In this document: one piece after another, positions 37,940 to 48,058 of the stretch
How the letters are laid out: every line of letters begins with the position of its first letter
How positions within the stretch are numbered: position 1 is the stretch's first letter
From: Emiliania huxleyi CCMP1516
Lineage: Eukaryota > Haptophyta > Isochrysidales > Noelaerhabdaceae
DNA: 61,687 nt
NCBI RefSeq assembly: GCF_000372725.1
Contig: NW_005197351.1
Coordinates: forward strand, 147,092 to 208,778
Direction: 5' to 3'
The notes under the pieces: generated by a model
What the model was told of the DNA's origin: nothing
The model's input: the letters and a program-made list of their open reading frames with translations, nothing else
Databases searched by the model: none
Position numbers and translations under genes: made by a program

Positions 37940-38626
37940 GTGTAGAAGCAGGTTTAGGACACAGGGAATTGTGTGGTGATGTCCGAGAGAGGGAGAAGGG
38001 AGAAGGGGAGGGAGGGAGCGTTTTGAACGTCGCGAGGACTCGGCTCCAACCGTTAACGCGGCGTGGGATACAAATTAGAATTTTGTCTCTCTCTACGTTT
38101 CTCTAGCCTCTCTCTACGTGTGTGACGAGTACTTTAGGGGTAGCGCGGCGGGGCCCGGCGGGGGCTGCGGCTGGCCGGGCGCCGCTCTAGGGGTACTCGC
38201 ACAGCCGGAAACACGTAATAAACACACTGTGAAATTCTGGGCAAACCGCGTCGGGTAGCCCTCTCTCTCGTTGGCCTCTCAAGCTGACAAGGCTTCTCAC
38301 GGGCGTGACCTCTTCTGGACCTCTTACCGCGCAATTCCGGGGCCCGCGGAAGAGGACAAAAGCGCTTGCCGGACCCTCACACCAAACTAAGCGGCGCCGG
38401 TGTGACGCCGGCGACCGGGTGTTGCAGCGAGATGTTGCGGGCACGGCGCAAGAGGCCAACCGCCACGAAGAGCGCGGCGGCGGCGCCTACAGTACGCATG
38501 TGTGTAGCAAGCTTGGAGCCTGTGGGCAGAGTTGGTCTATCTGCGGGTTTCATCGCGAGACCGACTGCAGCGAAGACGGCGTGGTCGGCGACGAGCCCGC
38601 TCGCCTTTTCCTATTCGGGTCCACGC
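37940..38626. other. Intergenic, no gene seen
   Basis: 3' ends of the DUF1254 gene (plus) and the MORN-like gene (minus). Purine-rich near 37980-38015; otherwise unremarkable. Confidence 0.5.
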
Positions 38627-39144
38627 TCAAGGGTGATCACCAGCCGCTCTGCGTGGTGTGGGCGGTGGAGGCGCGCTCGCTGCCTTGACTAGGTAGTAGG
38701 GCCCGTAGTGAGAGTTGCCATAGTGGGTGCGGCCCCAGTTGTCTTGCGCGACATAGCCGCCAGAGTAGCCATTCCCGGCGATGCTGCCCTGCCAGCCCGT
38801 TGCTGCGTAGTTGCCTGCGCGCGGGAGAGAGTGTATAGGACCGCAGGCGCAAGCGGCAGTGTTTGGAGCGTGGCGGAGCCTGTGTGCGTGTTGCCGGTCG
38901 CCGAACCCTCCCAGCCGTTCGCGTGCCACTGGCCCGTGTACGTATTGCCGGCGGCATGCTCGCCCTTCCAGTTCGTGCCCGACCACTCGCCCGTGTACTG
39001 GTTGTACGTGCCGCAGCCCGAAAGGCTGCAGCCAAAGCCGCGCTCTGTCGCGGCCTCCTCGATAGGGGCGGTCGCGGCGGTCGACGGGCTCAAGTTAGCC
39101 GCGGAAATCTCGGCGGCCAAAACGAGCGGAGCCAGCATCAGCAT
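38627..39144 (-). CDS. Secreted MORN-like repeat protein
   Basis: Two exons (39144-38880 and 38814-38627) with a 65-bp GC-AG intron (CAG|GCTCCG ... CAG|GCAACT) give 150 residues. The first ATG opens a hydrophobic segment (MLMLAPLVLAAEISA) that reads as a signal peptide. Residues about 45-120 are Gly/Tyr/Trp-rich short repeats, YTGEWSGTNWKGEHAAGNTY, YTGQWHANGWEGSATGN, AATGWQGSIAGNGYSGGYV, resembling MORN units (YxGxWxxxxxxGxGxY), though shortened. Membrane occupation and recognition repeats usually act inside the cell, so a secreted version would be unusual. Open frame extends upstream by a GTG only. Confidence 0.6.
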
Positions 39145-39359
39145 CTCCAACACAGATGACACAGACGTCGGTGAGTGCACCGAGTCACCCCTTGGTGACC
39201 GAGTCAGTTTCGATTAGGACCTAAGGGCGTGGTCACAGCCCTTTTTCGATTTAAAGAAAGTTCGATCACTTTTAGCTTACGGGGAAAAAGGGAGACCTCT
39301 CTTCTTGTCCCCTAGTGATTACAAGATCCCGTTCCAATATGCAGCTGTCGCGAACAACG

Positions 39360-40732
39360 TCACGTTGGGAGCGGGAGCGGCCCGCCGAGCACCTCGACCA
39401 CGGCGCTCGCGGGCTGCCCGATCGCGGGCACGGCGATGTCGGTGAGGTGCGCGATCGCGTGCACGCGAGGCGCGGTGCCGCTCACGGCGCGCGTCACCAG
39501 CTTGCGCACCGCGACGTGCTCGCTCACGCCGCGCCGGTTGGCCACGCGCACGCGCATCTGCCGGTGGCTCGCGTCGAGCAGGAGGCTCACCTGCCGGACA
39601 GGGTGCAGACAAGTCAGGCAATGTCTGAGGCGCACAACGCTCGGCGCGGCGTCTCGCCCGAGGCCGCCTCTCGGCCGCGACGCACCGTGTCCCCCTCTCC
39701 GAACCTAACCTCGGGCCATCTCGGGCCATCTCGGGTCATCTCGCACCGTGTCGCCCTCTCCGAATTGCCCCGCCTCGCCCAGCAGCCGCACCACCGACGC
39801 GTCCGACCAGACGGCGCCTAGACACTTCCGAGACACTTCCGAGACACTTCCGAGACTCTTCCCACGCGTCCGACCAGACAGACGGCGCCTCGCGAGCCGA
39901 CGGCGTTCATCGACCACGAGCCGCGCGAGAAGCGCTCGCCCATCCCGACGGCCGCCGCCGTCGCCGAGATGTCGTAGCCGGCGAGGGCGCGGTCGAGGCT
40001 GCTCGCGCCGAGCGGCGCGCCTGCAGGAGACGCACATTCCTCGGCCGCACCTCGGCCGCACCTCGGCTGCACCTCGGCCGCATCTCGGCTGCACCTCGGC
40101 CGCATCTCGGCTGCTCCTCGGCCGCATCTCGGCTGTACCTCGGTCGCATGCATCTCTCGGGCGTCTCTGCGCACCCTCGCGCTTGTCAAAGAGCACGCCG
40201 AGCCACAGGACTACGTGGTGGTTTGGGCCGTGCGAGAGCTCGCGGACCCGAAAGTCGACCCGCTGGCAGCCCGAGCGGCCCATGCTCACGAGGCTGTGCG
40301 CCGCGGCGACGCGCCTGCGGGGCGCGGCCGTGCACGCGTCTCGTGGTGACGTTTCGTGCAGTGGACGCGTCGTGCAGGACCCAGCACCCGGGGCGACGCG
40401 CGCCTCGCCGCCGGCGTCGCCGCGCCGAGGTCGAGGCGGATGACGGACGCTTGGACAGACGCGTTGGCAACCACGTCGCAGCAAAACACGCAGCGGCTCC
40501 GAAAGTGCTGCACGAGCGAGGCGCGGCTGCCGAGCGCGAGGCCCATGTGCCGAGCCGTCGCTGCCCAGAACGCGTCGTTCCCGGAGATGCTCTGGCGGAG
40601 GGATTGGCTGGTTCGCGCGAGGCGAGCCAGGGTGCGAGGCGACAGGTGCGCGGCAAGAGGCTCGATGGCGGCGGCCAAAGCCTCACCGAGCGCGGCGAGC
40701 GTGGCGGCGGGCGCTGCCGAGCTGCCGGACAT
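39360..40732 (-). CDS. F-box-like protein, five exons
   Basis: Exons 40732-40404, 40314-40175, 40020-39889, 39817-39747 and 39590-39360 give a continuous 300-residue protein in matching phases. Residues 28-70 (AAHLSPRTLARLARTSQSLR, NDAFWAATARHMG) fit an F-box. The rest, with VRELSHGPNHHVVLWLGVLF, GYDISATAAAVGMGERF, AVWSDASVVRLLGEAGQFG and SLLLDASHRQMRVRVANRR, is unrecognised. Introns 1 and 3 are GC-AG, 2 and 4 GT-AG. Introns 2, 3 and 4 carry 10-11-bp tandem arrays, and introns 1, 3 and 4 have sequence duplicated across their ends. Likely an SCF adaptor. Confidence 0.68.
39710..39743. repeat. 10-bp CTCGGGCCAT array in F-box intron 4
   Basis: Three units CTCGGGCCAT / CTCGGGTCAT. Flanked by a 23-bp direct duplication with one mismatch (39681-39703 and 39742-39764), of which the right copy contains the actual donor. 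Confidence 0.85.
39818..39888 (-). other. F-box intron 3: 71-bp GC-AG with 11-bp array and duplicated ends
   Basis: The first 25 bp of the intron and the first 21 bp of the next exon are the same apart from a 4-bp GTCT insertion (GCGCCGTCTGGTCGGACGCG in the exon). The middle is three 11-bp units of TCTCGGAAGTG (minus strand; 39821-39860). Confidence 0.75.
40040..40150. repeat. 11-bp CTCGGCCGCAC array in F-box intron 2
   Basis: About ten consecutive 11-bp units CTCGG(C/T)(C/T)G(C/T)A(C/T), filling most of the 154-bp intron 40021-40174. Register is kept without indels. Confidence 0.9.
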
Positions 40733-41623
40733 TCGAGCCCGAGCAGGTGTATTCTTTTTTTGCTTGGGCGGCCCTCATGCTGAAATTCTGGAAAAACCCG
40801 GCCGGCCCCTGCCCCGCCCCTACCTACCTACCTACCTACCTACCAAACTTACGGGAAACTAAAAAAGAAATCATCGGATGGGTGAAGGTGGGGTACTATA
40901 CCAACTAGAGTGATGGTTGGTGGTACTCTCCTGCAACCACAGTCCTTCTTGTGACATGGCAGGCCACTCTCAAGCCCTACAAGCATCAGATCACCCCATT
41001 TGGGGAGGGTTGACATCGTGATTTCCGCGGAAAATTTCTTTTTTGCTGGGAAAATTCCAGCTTGAAGAGAGGGAAAACCCCGACGGGAGGGCCCAGACCT
41101 ACCCTACCTACCCCGGCATGAGGGCCGCCCCAAGCAAAAATAAACTACACCTGGCCCGAGAGGGAAAAAGGATCCTGTGCGTGCGCTCCTACCCAGATCG
41201 GGCAAGTGCGCGGAGCAGGGTTCTCGAGGTTCTCGAGGTGGATATCCTTTGGCCGCGTTGGGTAGCGAGGATTGGTGTAACCCGAGCCACGGAGGCGTGT
41301 TTTCTGACGGCCGACCGTCAGTGCACGGAGTTGCCCCTTCTCCGACTGCCCCGGCTAGTTCACGGGTTTCGCGGGTGTGACCCCATGCGTCAAACCCAGG
41401 GTTCAGGTTCTGCTTATCAATGAAGCCGTCGTCATTCTGGTCCTCTCCAACGGCGTCGAGGCGTGGACAGGGGCGGAAGGGAGCAGTCGTGAGAGAGTCT
41501 GTGCGCTGCCGGCGGAGGCGGCAGAGGCGGCGGAGGCAGTGGCCCAACCAACCGCGCGCAGCGAGCGGCGACTCACCCCTCACCGTGCCGCCTGCCCCCC
41601 CACCTTTCCTTCCGCAGGAGACA
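40733..41623. other. Intergenic with dispersed repeat
   Basis: Contains the repeat at 41219-41397 and CCTA-type short repeats near 40820-40845. Promoter region of the DUF285/Hint gene lies at the right end. No other gene. Confidence 0.5.
41219..41397 (+). repeat. ~178-bp dispersed repeat, member A
   Basis: Matches the reverse complement of 53385-53560 at roughly 90% identity by eye. The minus strand reads FDAWGHTRETRELAGAVGEG then SLPNAAKGYPPREPRE, with conserved peptides in both members, so it may derive from a once-coding element. No terminal repeats found. Confidence 0.75.
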
Positions 41624-42198
41624 ATGAAGCCGATCCTCGTAGCCTTTGTCGCGTTACTCCCTCCCGGCGCGTCGGCGCAGACTACCTTTGCCAACAAGCC
41701 CGACCTGCAGACCGCGGCCGACCTGTGGTGCAGCAACGAGCCGGCCGCCCTGGCTGAGTACGGCAACATCGCGGACTGGGACGTGAGCCGCATCACCAAC
41801 ATGCAGTGTCGACTCGTGGTGCGAGAATAACGGCGGCGGCGGCTCCACGAGCACGACCGGCAAGAGCACGTGCAACCCCGACATTGGGTCGTGGGTCACG
41901 TCGGCAGTCACCACCATGCTCGCCATGTTCCACGGCGCCTCCTCCTTCGACCAGGACATCTCCTCGTGGGACACGTCGTCGGTCCTCGGCATTACCGGCA
42001 TGTTCGACGGCGCCACCTCCTTCGACAAGGACATCTCATCGTGGGACGTGTCGGCGGCCCTCGACATGGCACACATGTTCCTCGGCGCCACCTCCCTCAG
42101 CGACTGCAACAAGGCGCTCATCCACGCCAGCTTCGACGCACAGACGAGCGCGTGGCCCTACTCGTGGGGCTCGCTTGCGTGCCCTCCCTCGCCGCCGG

Positions 42199-42253
<55 letters not shown>

Positions 42254-43024
42254 AACCTCGCCGCCATCACCTCCGCCGCCGCCCACCGCCCCGCCCTCCG
42301 CCCCGCCCACGCCGCCGCCGCCAACGTCGCCTTCACCTGACGTGGACCCGCCGTGCTTCCCGAGCTCTGCGACGGTGCAGCGCGCCAACGGCGAGACCGC
42401 CCTCCTCTCCTCCCTCTCCGCCGGCGACTCGATCCTCGCTGCTGCGGCCGACGGCACCCTCGCTTTCGATGGCGTGTATAGAGTGTTCATCTGTTTCACA
42501 GTCGCTTACTTCTACTTCTAGGCACCCTCGGCTTCGACGTCGTCTCCTCCTTCTCGCTGGCCAACCCGTCCGCCAAGGCGGCATTCCTCTCGCTCGCCAC
42601 CGCGACGGCGACGGTCACGCTCACCTCGGTGCACAAGCTGCCCGCCGGCCCGGCAAAGGCGCTCAAGCAGGCGTCCGAGGTTGCCGTCGGCGAGACGGTC
42701 TGGATCGCGTCGCCAGCCGCGGGCACGCTCGTGCAGGCGCGCGCCAATAGTCCAGCATATCACACCCCTGCCTCTTTTGATGCTACCCCCCCCCCACAGG
42801 CGCCCGTCCTCGGGATCGCCTCGGTCGAGGCCGAAGGGCTGCACAGCCCGCTCACCAAGCACGGCGGCTGGCCAATCGTCGACGGCGTCGCGACCTCGTA
42901 CAACAGTGCGGCCGTCGTCGCGCGCAACATAAATACAACGAACGACGTGCCCGCCGGCTGTTTTCGCAACCCCTTACTTATTTTTTACTTACTCTTCACA
43001 CAGGGCACTCACAGCAGACTGTGA
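41624..43024 (+). CDS. Secreted DUF285 (BspA-like) plus Hint-domain protein
   Basis: ATG 41624 opens a signal peptide (MKPILVAFVALLPPGASA). The ectodomain has DUF285/BspA-type repeats: IADWDVSRITNM, FHGASSFDQDISSWDTSSV, FDGATSFDKDISSWDVSAAL. A long Pro/Ser linker follows, then a Hint (hedgehog/intein) module: CFPSSATVQ with the N-terminal Cys after PP, SLSAGDSILAA, TSVH (the TxxH block), and GLHSPLTKHGGWPIVDGVAT as in hedgehog C-domains. Hint domains self-cleave at the Cys. Introns 42454-42521 and 42737-42799 are GC-AG. Reading frame is broken near 41808: residues after NMQ continue only in another frame (DSWCENN). This is an indel, an error, or a missed intron. The last exon boundary is uncertain. 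Confidence 0.75.
42454..42521 (+). other. Hint-gene intron: 68-bp GC-AG with duplicated ends
   Basis: ACG|GCACCCTCGCTTTCGA and CTAG|GCACCCTCGGCTTCGA: the two junctions share GGCACCCTCG exactly and about 17 of 21 bases overall, again with a 68-bp period. Removal joins GDSILAAAADG to TLGFDVVSSF in frame. Confidence 0.7.
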
Positions 43025-43182
43025 GAAGGTTCACGGGGCCGACTACAGTGTACAGCGGGGAGGAGTGCTGTTTTCGGCACAAGGGACTTTGTCGGACCGG
43101 GTTTTTCTTCCACAGCCGTGTACCCGGCACTGATGTCGGCAACGTCATGCCGGGCGTCTCTTATTGTGTCACTGACAGCCAT

Positions 43183-46100
43183 ATGGCGAAGAACAACGAC
43201 TCCAGTGCTGTGCCGGCGGCAGAACCGTCCTCAGTTGCTTGGCGGCGTGATTCTTCCGTCTCCGACCACATCTCGACCGCCGGCACGAGCGAGAGGGACC
43301 CGCGCAGTTGGAGCTCAAAGCTTCGAAGGCAAGCGGCCTTTTTGCTGACACTGCTGCTGCTTGGGGGCGTGACGATCTTCGTCGCCATCTACCGACTCGC
43401 CTTTTCCGACGGCCTCTCCGGCGAGCCGCCACCGCCCAGACGCCACCTCCAGCAGCGCCGCCTCCGAGTCCGCCGCCACGACCTTCGTCTACCCCGCTCA
43501 CCGCCGCATCCGCCAGGTGTCTTTGCGCTGCAGCTGGCCGCAACCTCGCTCTACATTGTCGTCTACGCGGCGGGCGCCAGCGCACAGCGGAGAGAGAGGA
43601 GACGCAAGCACGATCGGCTGCTGCGAGAGGCGCCCGAGGACGCGGATCGGCTCGCAGTTTCGTTGCTGGACGTGAAGGCGCTGCGGGCCGTGCCATTTCG
43701 GCTCGACCACCCACTCAACCTGCTGCTGCACCTCCTCCTCGCGACTGCACTGCCGATGCTCTGCGAGGTGGTCGAGGCGGCAATCTACCCGGACGGCGGC
43801 GAAGGGCCGCTCGAGCTGGCGAGGGCCGCCGTGCCTCCCCACATGCTCATGACACGCCCAGGGCCAGCCTCGTAGGCGGTTTGAGCTAGTTGAGGCCGTC
43901 AACTGCCTCCGGCTGCTGCTCCTCGTCTCGTTTGACTCCGCCATCTGCACGCTGTCTCGCAACCTCGCCGTCCCGCACCTCCTCTCCTTTGTGGTGGCCA
44001 AGATGTCGGTGCTCCTCCTCAGCATCCATGTCGCCGCCTGCCTCTTCTGGTCCCTCTCCCGCGCCAACCATTTCGACCCGGCCGCCACGTGGGTCGGGGC
44101 TCACGCGCCGGACCTCGAGGCCGCGCCCAAGGCCAGCCAGTACTTGGCCAGCCTCTACTGGTCCACCATCACGGCGTCGACCGTTGTGTACGGCGACTTC
44201 TATCCCGTCGGCGAGGCCGAACAGGCGCTGACGGTCATCTTCGTGCTGGTCAACATCTGGCTACTCGCGGGCATCGTCGGTGGGCCCTCCCTCCCTTCCC
44301 ACCCGGGCCCTCCACCTCCCGTCGCTGACCGCCCAGCCCCAACCGAGGCGGCATCTCCGCGCTGGCGTCGATGTCCGACACCGACATGGCCGAGAGCCGG
44401 CACACGATCAGCTCGTTCGAGCGCCTACTCTCGGAGGAGCGCGCCCCCGCCGCCGCCGGACACTTGAATGCCGAGGGCTTCTGCCCGGTCTCCGGACGCG
44501 GAGATGCTGCGTCGATGGCCCAGACCCTTTCCCCCACCACTGGACGAGACGTCTACCCTTGCCGCAGGAGCGCATCTCTCCGGACGTCGTCCTCGCCACG
44601 CGCGAGTACCTCCGCCTCTCCCTTGAATCTGCTCGCGCCAACGTGGACTCTCTGCCCGCGTCCGTCCGCCTGTCGATCCGGACGCAGCGCTTCGGCGACG
44701 CGCTCGCCTCGCAGCCGCTGCTGCGAGGATTGTCTCGCCGCTTCGTCGCCGACTGCGTGGACCGGGTGGCGGAGGACGCCTTTGTGTCTGGCATGACCAT
44801 CCTACGCGCCGAGGATATCCCGAACCGCCTCTGCATCATCCTCGAGGGCAGCGCGCAGCTGCAGGTGGCGGGCGGTGCGGAGGGGCGGCTCGAGACCGTC
44901 GCCGTGCTGCGGCCCGGCGCCGCCTTTGGAGCGGGAGGCTTCCTCTGCTCGGCGCGGCAGCCGTGGGAGGTCCGCGCGCGGACGCTGCTCCGCGTACTGA
45001 CGCTCGGCGCAGGCGACCGGAGGGAGCTCGAACGCGCTTTCCCACACGCGCGCCGCCGCCCAGCCCACCCTCGCCCTATGGCACGCCACCGCCTAGCTCA
45101 CCGCCGCGTACGTCGCCGTCCCAGGATCTGCACAAGCTTCGCCGCAACCTGCAGCGCTCGATCGAGCAGCTGAGCGTGGCCGCGGAGGAGGCGGCGGCGG
45201 CACATGCGGGCAGCGGCGCCGTCTCTCCGCCTGACGACGTCGCTCCGCCAGCAGCCACGCGCCAGGCGCCGACCAAGGTGCGAGCGCTCCGCATGGCGCT
45301 CGAGCCCACGGCGCGCGTCTCGGCGGAGGCGGCGCGGCAGTTCGCCGCGGCGGCGCGCGTCCTTCTCGACGATCTCGGCCGCGACTCGGCGCGCGCGGAA
45401 GAGGCGCTCTCCGCTCTGGTCTGCCACCTGTCTTCGATCGGGGACGACGTGGAGCTCTCCCGGGTGCGCGGGCGAGATGCGCCCGAGAGGTAGCCGAGAT
45501 TCGATGACGGTCGCACCCCCGCGCAGGTCCTTGATTTGGTGCCCATCTCCGACATCCCCACGGACTATGACGGCCGCGCGGGCCTCCATCTCGCCGCGGC
45601 GAACGGGCAGGACGCGTGCGTCCGCGCGCTGGTGCGGTGCGGCGCGCAGGTCAACATCATCGACCGCTTCGGGCGCACGCCTCTGGCGGAGGCGGCGCGC
45701 GGTCAGAGGTACGAGACGGGTGTGCGTGACGGGCGCAGCACGTGCGAGGCGAGCGTTCGTCTAGGCGGTGCTCAACTCCCGGGACGGCACGGCGGCGCTG
45801 CTGGTCGAGCACGGCGGGCGGCTGATGCTGTCCGAGCGCGCAACCGCGACGAAGCTGTGCGACGCGGCGAGCAGCTCCGACCACAACCTCATCCGGTCGT
45901 ACCTCCGGGCGGGCGCCAACCCGGACGCCGCCGACTACGACAGGCGCACCGCCCTCATGCTGGCCGCGGCGGGCGGCGAGTTCTCGCACCCGCAACTCGC
46001 TCGGCGAGCGTGAAGAGCGCCGGCAGAGACGCCTCCCGCAGTGGATAGGCGAGTATGGCATCTGCCGCATGCTCATCGAGCACGGGGCCGACGTGCGTGC

Positions 46101-46269
46101 GCAGGACCGCTGGGGGCGCGCGCCATGGACGAGCGAAGTCTGTACATGAGGTGTGGCGTGAATGGGATAGCGGTCGAACTACTAACTCGGTAGGCACACC
46201 GCACTCGACGAGGCCAAGGCCAACCGGCATTTGGGCGCACTGTGCGAGCTGCTCGCGTGGCGAGAGTGA
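43183..46269 (+). CDS. Voltage-gated-type cation channel with cyclic-nucleotide-binding and ankyrin domains
   Basis: Nine exons (43183-43805, 43876-44279, 44348-44436, 44568-45047, 45125-45463, 45527-45691, 45765-45975, 46049-46115, 46194-46269) give 817 residues. Order: cytosolic N-terminus, hydrophobic spans (S1-S5-like, AAFLLTLLLLGGVTIFVAIY; MSVLLLSIHVAACLFWSL), a pore loop SLYWSTITASTVVYGDFYP, an S6 ending NIWLLAGIVGG, a linker, a cyclic-nucleotide-binding-type domain (SGMTILRAEDIPNRLCIILE, GAAFGAGGF), a coiled coil and at least three ankyrin repeats (GHTALDEAKANRH at the end). This matches plant AKT-type inward K+ channels. The filter reads VYGD instead of GYGD. Donors: GC five times, GT twice, GA once. 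A Pro/Arg-rich stretch near 43425-43520 may hide another intron. Confidence 0.8.
44437..44567 (+). other. Channel intron 3: GA-AG intron
   Basis: GAG|GAGCGCGCC ... CAG|GAGCGCATC joins FERLLSE to ERISPDVVLATREYL in phase 0. AGGAGCGC is present at both junctions. No GT or GC donor nearby gives the right phase. Confidence 0.6.
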
Positions 46270-46721
46270 GTCGCTTCACTGGCGCGACCGATTTCGGTGG
46301 TTTTCAATTCCAACACGCAACGGCGGCCCGCGTGGTGTACCGAGTTTCTTCGTAAATCCTCTTCCGTGTCTTGCTTCTCTCTCCGCGCCTCGGCGCAGGA
46401 GTCGCTTACAATCCGCGGGAAGGTGGTCCTCCTTTTCGTCAGCGCATCCACAGCTCACCAGCACCTGTGAATTGGCTGCCTTTCTTTTTGTATCGTAAGA
46501 AGGTCTGCGAACTCCTCTCGAGCTCTCTCCACGAGGTGGTGCACACACACATACCGTACATAGTGTCGAAGGTGAGCGCGGAGCCCCCCCCCCCCCCCGG
46601 GGGGGGCCCCCTTTTTTTACCCTGGGTCAGGCCCCCCCCCCCCCCCCCCCGCGCGCCCCCCCTTTCTCACCCTCGATCACTCCCCACACAACCAGCGCGC
46701 GGGCGGGAGGCTGTGTCAAGC
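46270..46721. other. Intergenic between convergent genes, C-homopolymers
   Basis: Long runs of C (about 46585-46598 and 46631-46650) and a G-run; no gene. Confidence 0.55.
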
Positions 46722-48058
46722 TTAGACGCACGGGCTGGAGAAGACCCCGCCGTTGCCGTTGTCGTCGTTGATTGAGTCGCCGCCGCCGCCGCCGCCGCCA
46801 CCACCCTCGATATAGCCCACTGCGTACGAGATCGCCGTCATGGTCCCTGCCGTTGACGGACGGGGTGCAAGGGGGGTGTCACACGGAGAGGCGACACAGG
46901 CCTGAGGGGCTGGCGCCGCAAAAGCTATGTGGATTGGAGTCTGGGGCACTGACGGCTGCGGTTAGGCCGAGCACCCGAGCACCGCGCGATGCTAGAGTCT
47001 CTGCTTGGAGTGTGCGGACCGTATTCTGAGTGTGCCCCCGACGCGATGCCGACGACGCGGAAGCGCGGATTGTAGATGGCGACGCGGTGGCCGCGGTCGG
47101 CGACGCCGTCGTCGACGATCAGGGAGAGCATGACGGAGCGAGCCGGGGTGATAAAGTCGAACTTGGCCAACGTGACGGGGCCGCCCTTGCCTGCACACAG
47201 AGCGGGAAAGGGCGCGGATGAGACTCGAGGGAGCCGACACAGACGATGTCGCGCGGTCTGGTGGGAGGCGGAGTCGTGTGACCGCGGTGCGTTGCCGTTG
47301 GCGGGCGGGGCATTACACGCGCACCGCCAAACATCAGGTTCTCGCCGGCGGTGCCTGTCCAGGTGCCGTACCGCGACATGCGGTCGAAGGGCGAGGAGCC
47401 GTCGGTGCCCTGTGGGGTGCAAAAGTAGGCCTTCAGTACAACCCTACACTCGGCTCAGTATTATAATTGCTCCGGTGACGCGTATGGGCTGGCTTGCGAC
47501 GATACCGAGGGGGTGGTCCGAGGCGGGCCGAAGGTGCAGTGTCCCGCTCACCGTGTGCGAGACGAGCCCTGTGCCCGAGTCCGCGACGTGGTCCTTCGCC
47601 GCCTGCGTGAGGCCTCTGGAGAGGGTCGTCAGCGGCGCGAGCGGCCTCTGCTCGCGGAGGAAGTCGATGGCCTCCTCAAAAGCAGACTTGCCCTCCTCCA
47701 TGCGAAGATCTGTGCTTCCGGGCAGGTCGAGCACGGTGGCGGACCGAAAGTACGGGAGGAGCTGCGCGAGCGTGTCGGCATACACGGAGGGAGTGGTCCG
47801 GGCGATGTTGTGCTCCGCAAAGAGATCCCTGGCAAACTGGTCCTCGGCGCCGCTGAGATCTGCCGCGGCCTTGAGGACGAGTGCGTCGGAGGAATGGATG
47901 GTCTCGTCGATCGTGGCGAAGACAGGGCCGAGGATTGGCAACGACTGGATGACGACTGACGATGACACGTTGACGACAGGCGCACCGAGAACGAGCGTAG
48001 CGAGCATCATATGGTTCGCGAATGGCAGCGCAAAGAGCGCAAGGAAGGATTCATCCAT
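46722..48058 (-). CDS. CAP/SCP (cysteine-rich secretory, PR-1-like) protein
   Basis: Four exons (48058-47552, 47409-47325, 47190-47020, 46846-46722), all GT-AG, give 295 residues. The N-terminus is hydrophobic (FLALFALPFANHMMLATLVL), a likely signal or anchor. The CAP domain is clear: LTQAAKDHVADSGTGLVSHT, GTDGSSPFDRMSRYGTWTG, GENLMFGG, LIVDDGVADRGHRVAIYNP, VVGIASGAHSEYG and ISYAVGYIEGG. The H...E...RGHR arrangement of the domain's central cavity is present. CAP proteins are mostly extracellular and bind lipids or act in defence; function here is unknown. A Gly run precedes an acidic/Asn tail. Introns are 134-173 bp and show no obvious end duplication, unlike many others in the window. Confidence 0.88.

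Noticed and set aside
12827..40150. CRISPR array interpretation of the CTCGG repeats
   Set aside because: Units are 10-11 bp and contiguous, without spacers, and lie in introns of eukaryotic genes.
46585..46650. C/G homopolymers as regulatory element
   Set aside because: Homopolymers of this length recur in many non-coding places of the window. Sequencing or assembly of such runs is unreliable.
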